Source of the DNA: Actinomycetota bacterium
Lineage (GTDB): Bacteria > Actinomycetota > Thermoleophilia > RBG-16-64-13
DNA: 63,562 nucleotides
NCBI GenBank assembly: GCA_018830645.1
Contig: JAHJSA010000033.1
Coordinates: forward strand, 1-63,562
Direction: 5' to 3'
The translations under genes and the position numbers were made by a program. Below the pieces are notes generated by a model. It was not told the DNA's origin. It saw only the letters and a program-made list of their open reading frames with translations, and did no database searches. Below, one piece after another: positions 63,466-63,562 of the stretch. Every line of letters begins with the position of its first letter. The first letter of the stretch is position 1.

Positions 63466-63562
63466 CAGCCCAGAAAGGCATCATTGGAGTTCGCGGTGGC
63501 CGCGTGACCGCTTCGTCCGGCCGGGAGCGCCAGGATCAAGACTGTCGCCGACCGCCGGGAGC

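Noticed and set aside
1-63562. CRISPR arrays, rRNA or tRNA genes
   Set aside because: No regularly spaced repeats of 24-40 bp and no recognisable tRNA or rRNA sequence were seen on either strand; short hairpins noted elsewhere do not fold as tRNA.

Overview
The window is about 63.5 kb of high-GC DNA with dense, ATGA/GTGA-coupled operons. It probably comes from an actinobacterial (Thermoleophilia-, Coriobacteriia- or Geothermincolia-like) anaerobe. The hints are many GTG/TTG starts, a Thr-rich lipoprotein linker, a KimA gene under a c-di-AMP riboswitch, and many low-potential iron-sulfur flavoenzymes (Hdr-like, 2-oxoacid:ferredoxin oxidoreductases, Old-Yellow-Enzyme-like). No rRNA, tRNA or CRISPR array was recognised, so the taxonomy is inference.

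Layout. 1-2300: the tail of an ISAzo13-type transposase, then three co-oriented toxin-antitoxin (TA) modules. Each module's antitoxin or toxin stop codon lies inside a 57-64 bp imperfect palindrome resembling an integron attC site. 2564-11959: an operon with a ferredoxin, an HdrA-like protein, an HdrA-MvhD fusion, an HdrC-GltD-like fusion, an OYE/dienoyl-CoA-reductase-like enzyme, a small ATC-hydrolase-like protein, a second ferredoxin and a methylmalonyl-CoA epimerase. 11996-16216: TA modules, a broken mazF, and the riboswitch-kimA unit. 16217-19245: a TetR regulator, an amidohydrolase and a TrpD-like enzyme fused to a helix-turn-helix domain. 19515-27282: a ribose-type ABC importer followed by a TIM-barrel isomerase-like protein, an FAD oxidase-like protein and a hydantoinase-type cyclic amidohydrolase. 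27353-31894: a four-gene pyruvate-ferredoxin-oxidoreductase-like complex whose ferredoxin subunit is fused to a GltD-like flavoprotein. 32048-36537: XdhC, YqeB/EF2563 and ModABC, for molybdenum supply and molybdenum-hydroxylase maturation. 36561-38845: a PIN/RHH TA pair and a DUF4143 AAA ATPase.

38995-58477: a long catabolic block behind a consensus promoter with a perfect 16-bp palindromic operator. It holds indolepyruvate ferredoxin oxidoreductase A/B, TetR, a class III CoA-transferase, an acyl-CoA dehydrogenase, ETF beta/alpha, a B12-dependent acyl-CoA mutase (two subunits), HyuA/HyuB-type ATP-dependent hydrolase or carboxylase subunits, a phenylacetate-CoA-ligase-like enzyme and a three-subunit xanthine-dehydrogenase-type molybdenum hydroxylase. 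58478-63562: an accessory hot spot in which the 3' end of the molybdenum hydroxylase gene occurs three times (complete, about 0.93 kb, about 80 bp), each copy followed by a different defence- or TA-like module (PIN plus XRE-ImmA; DUF3800; an orphan MNT nucleotidyltransferase).

Working model (inference): molybdenum uptake and maturation genes, the molybdenum hydroxylase, cyclic amidohydrolase/Hyu enzymes, CoA ligase and transferase, acyl-CoA dehydrogenase/ETF, B12 mutase and epimerase, and the Hdr/OYE/2-oxoacid oxidoreductase electron-transfer proteins together look like an anaerobic pathway. It could hydroxylate a heterocyclic or aromatic compound, open it and feed it into propionyl/succinyl-CoA metabolism, with ferredoxin-based, possibly flavin-bifurcating electron transfer. 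Many of these proteins carry Ala/Gly/Thr-rich low-complexity linkers at termini or domain boundaries, a striking local feature.
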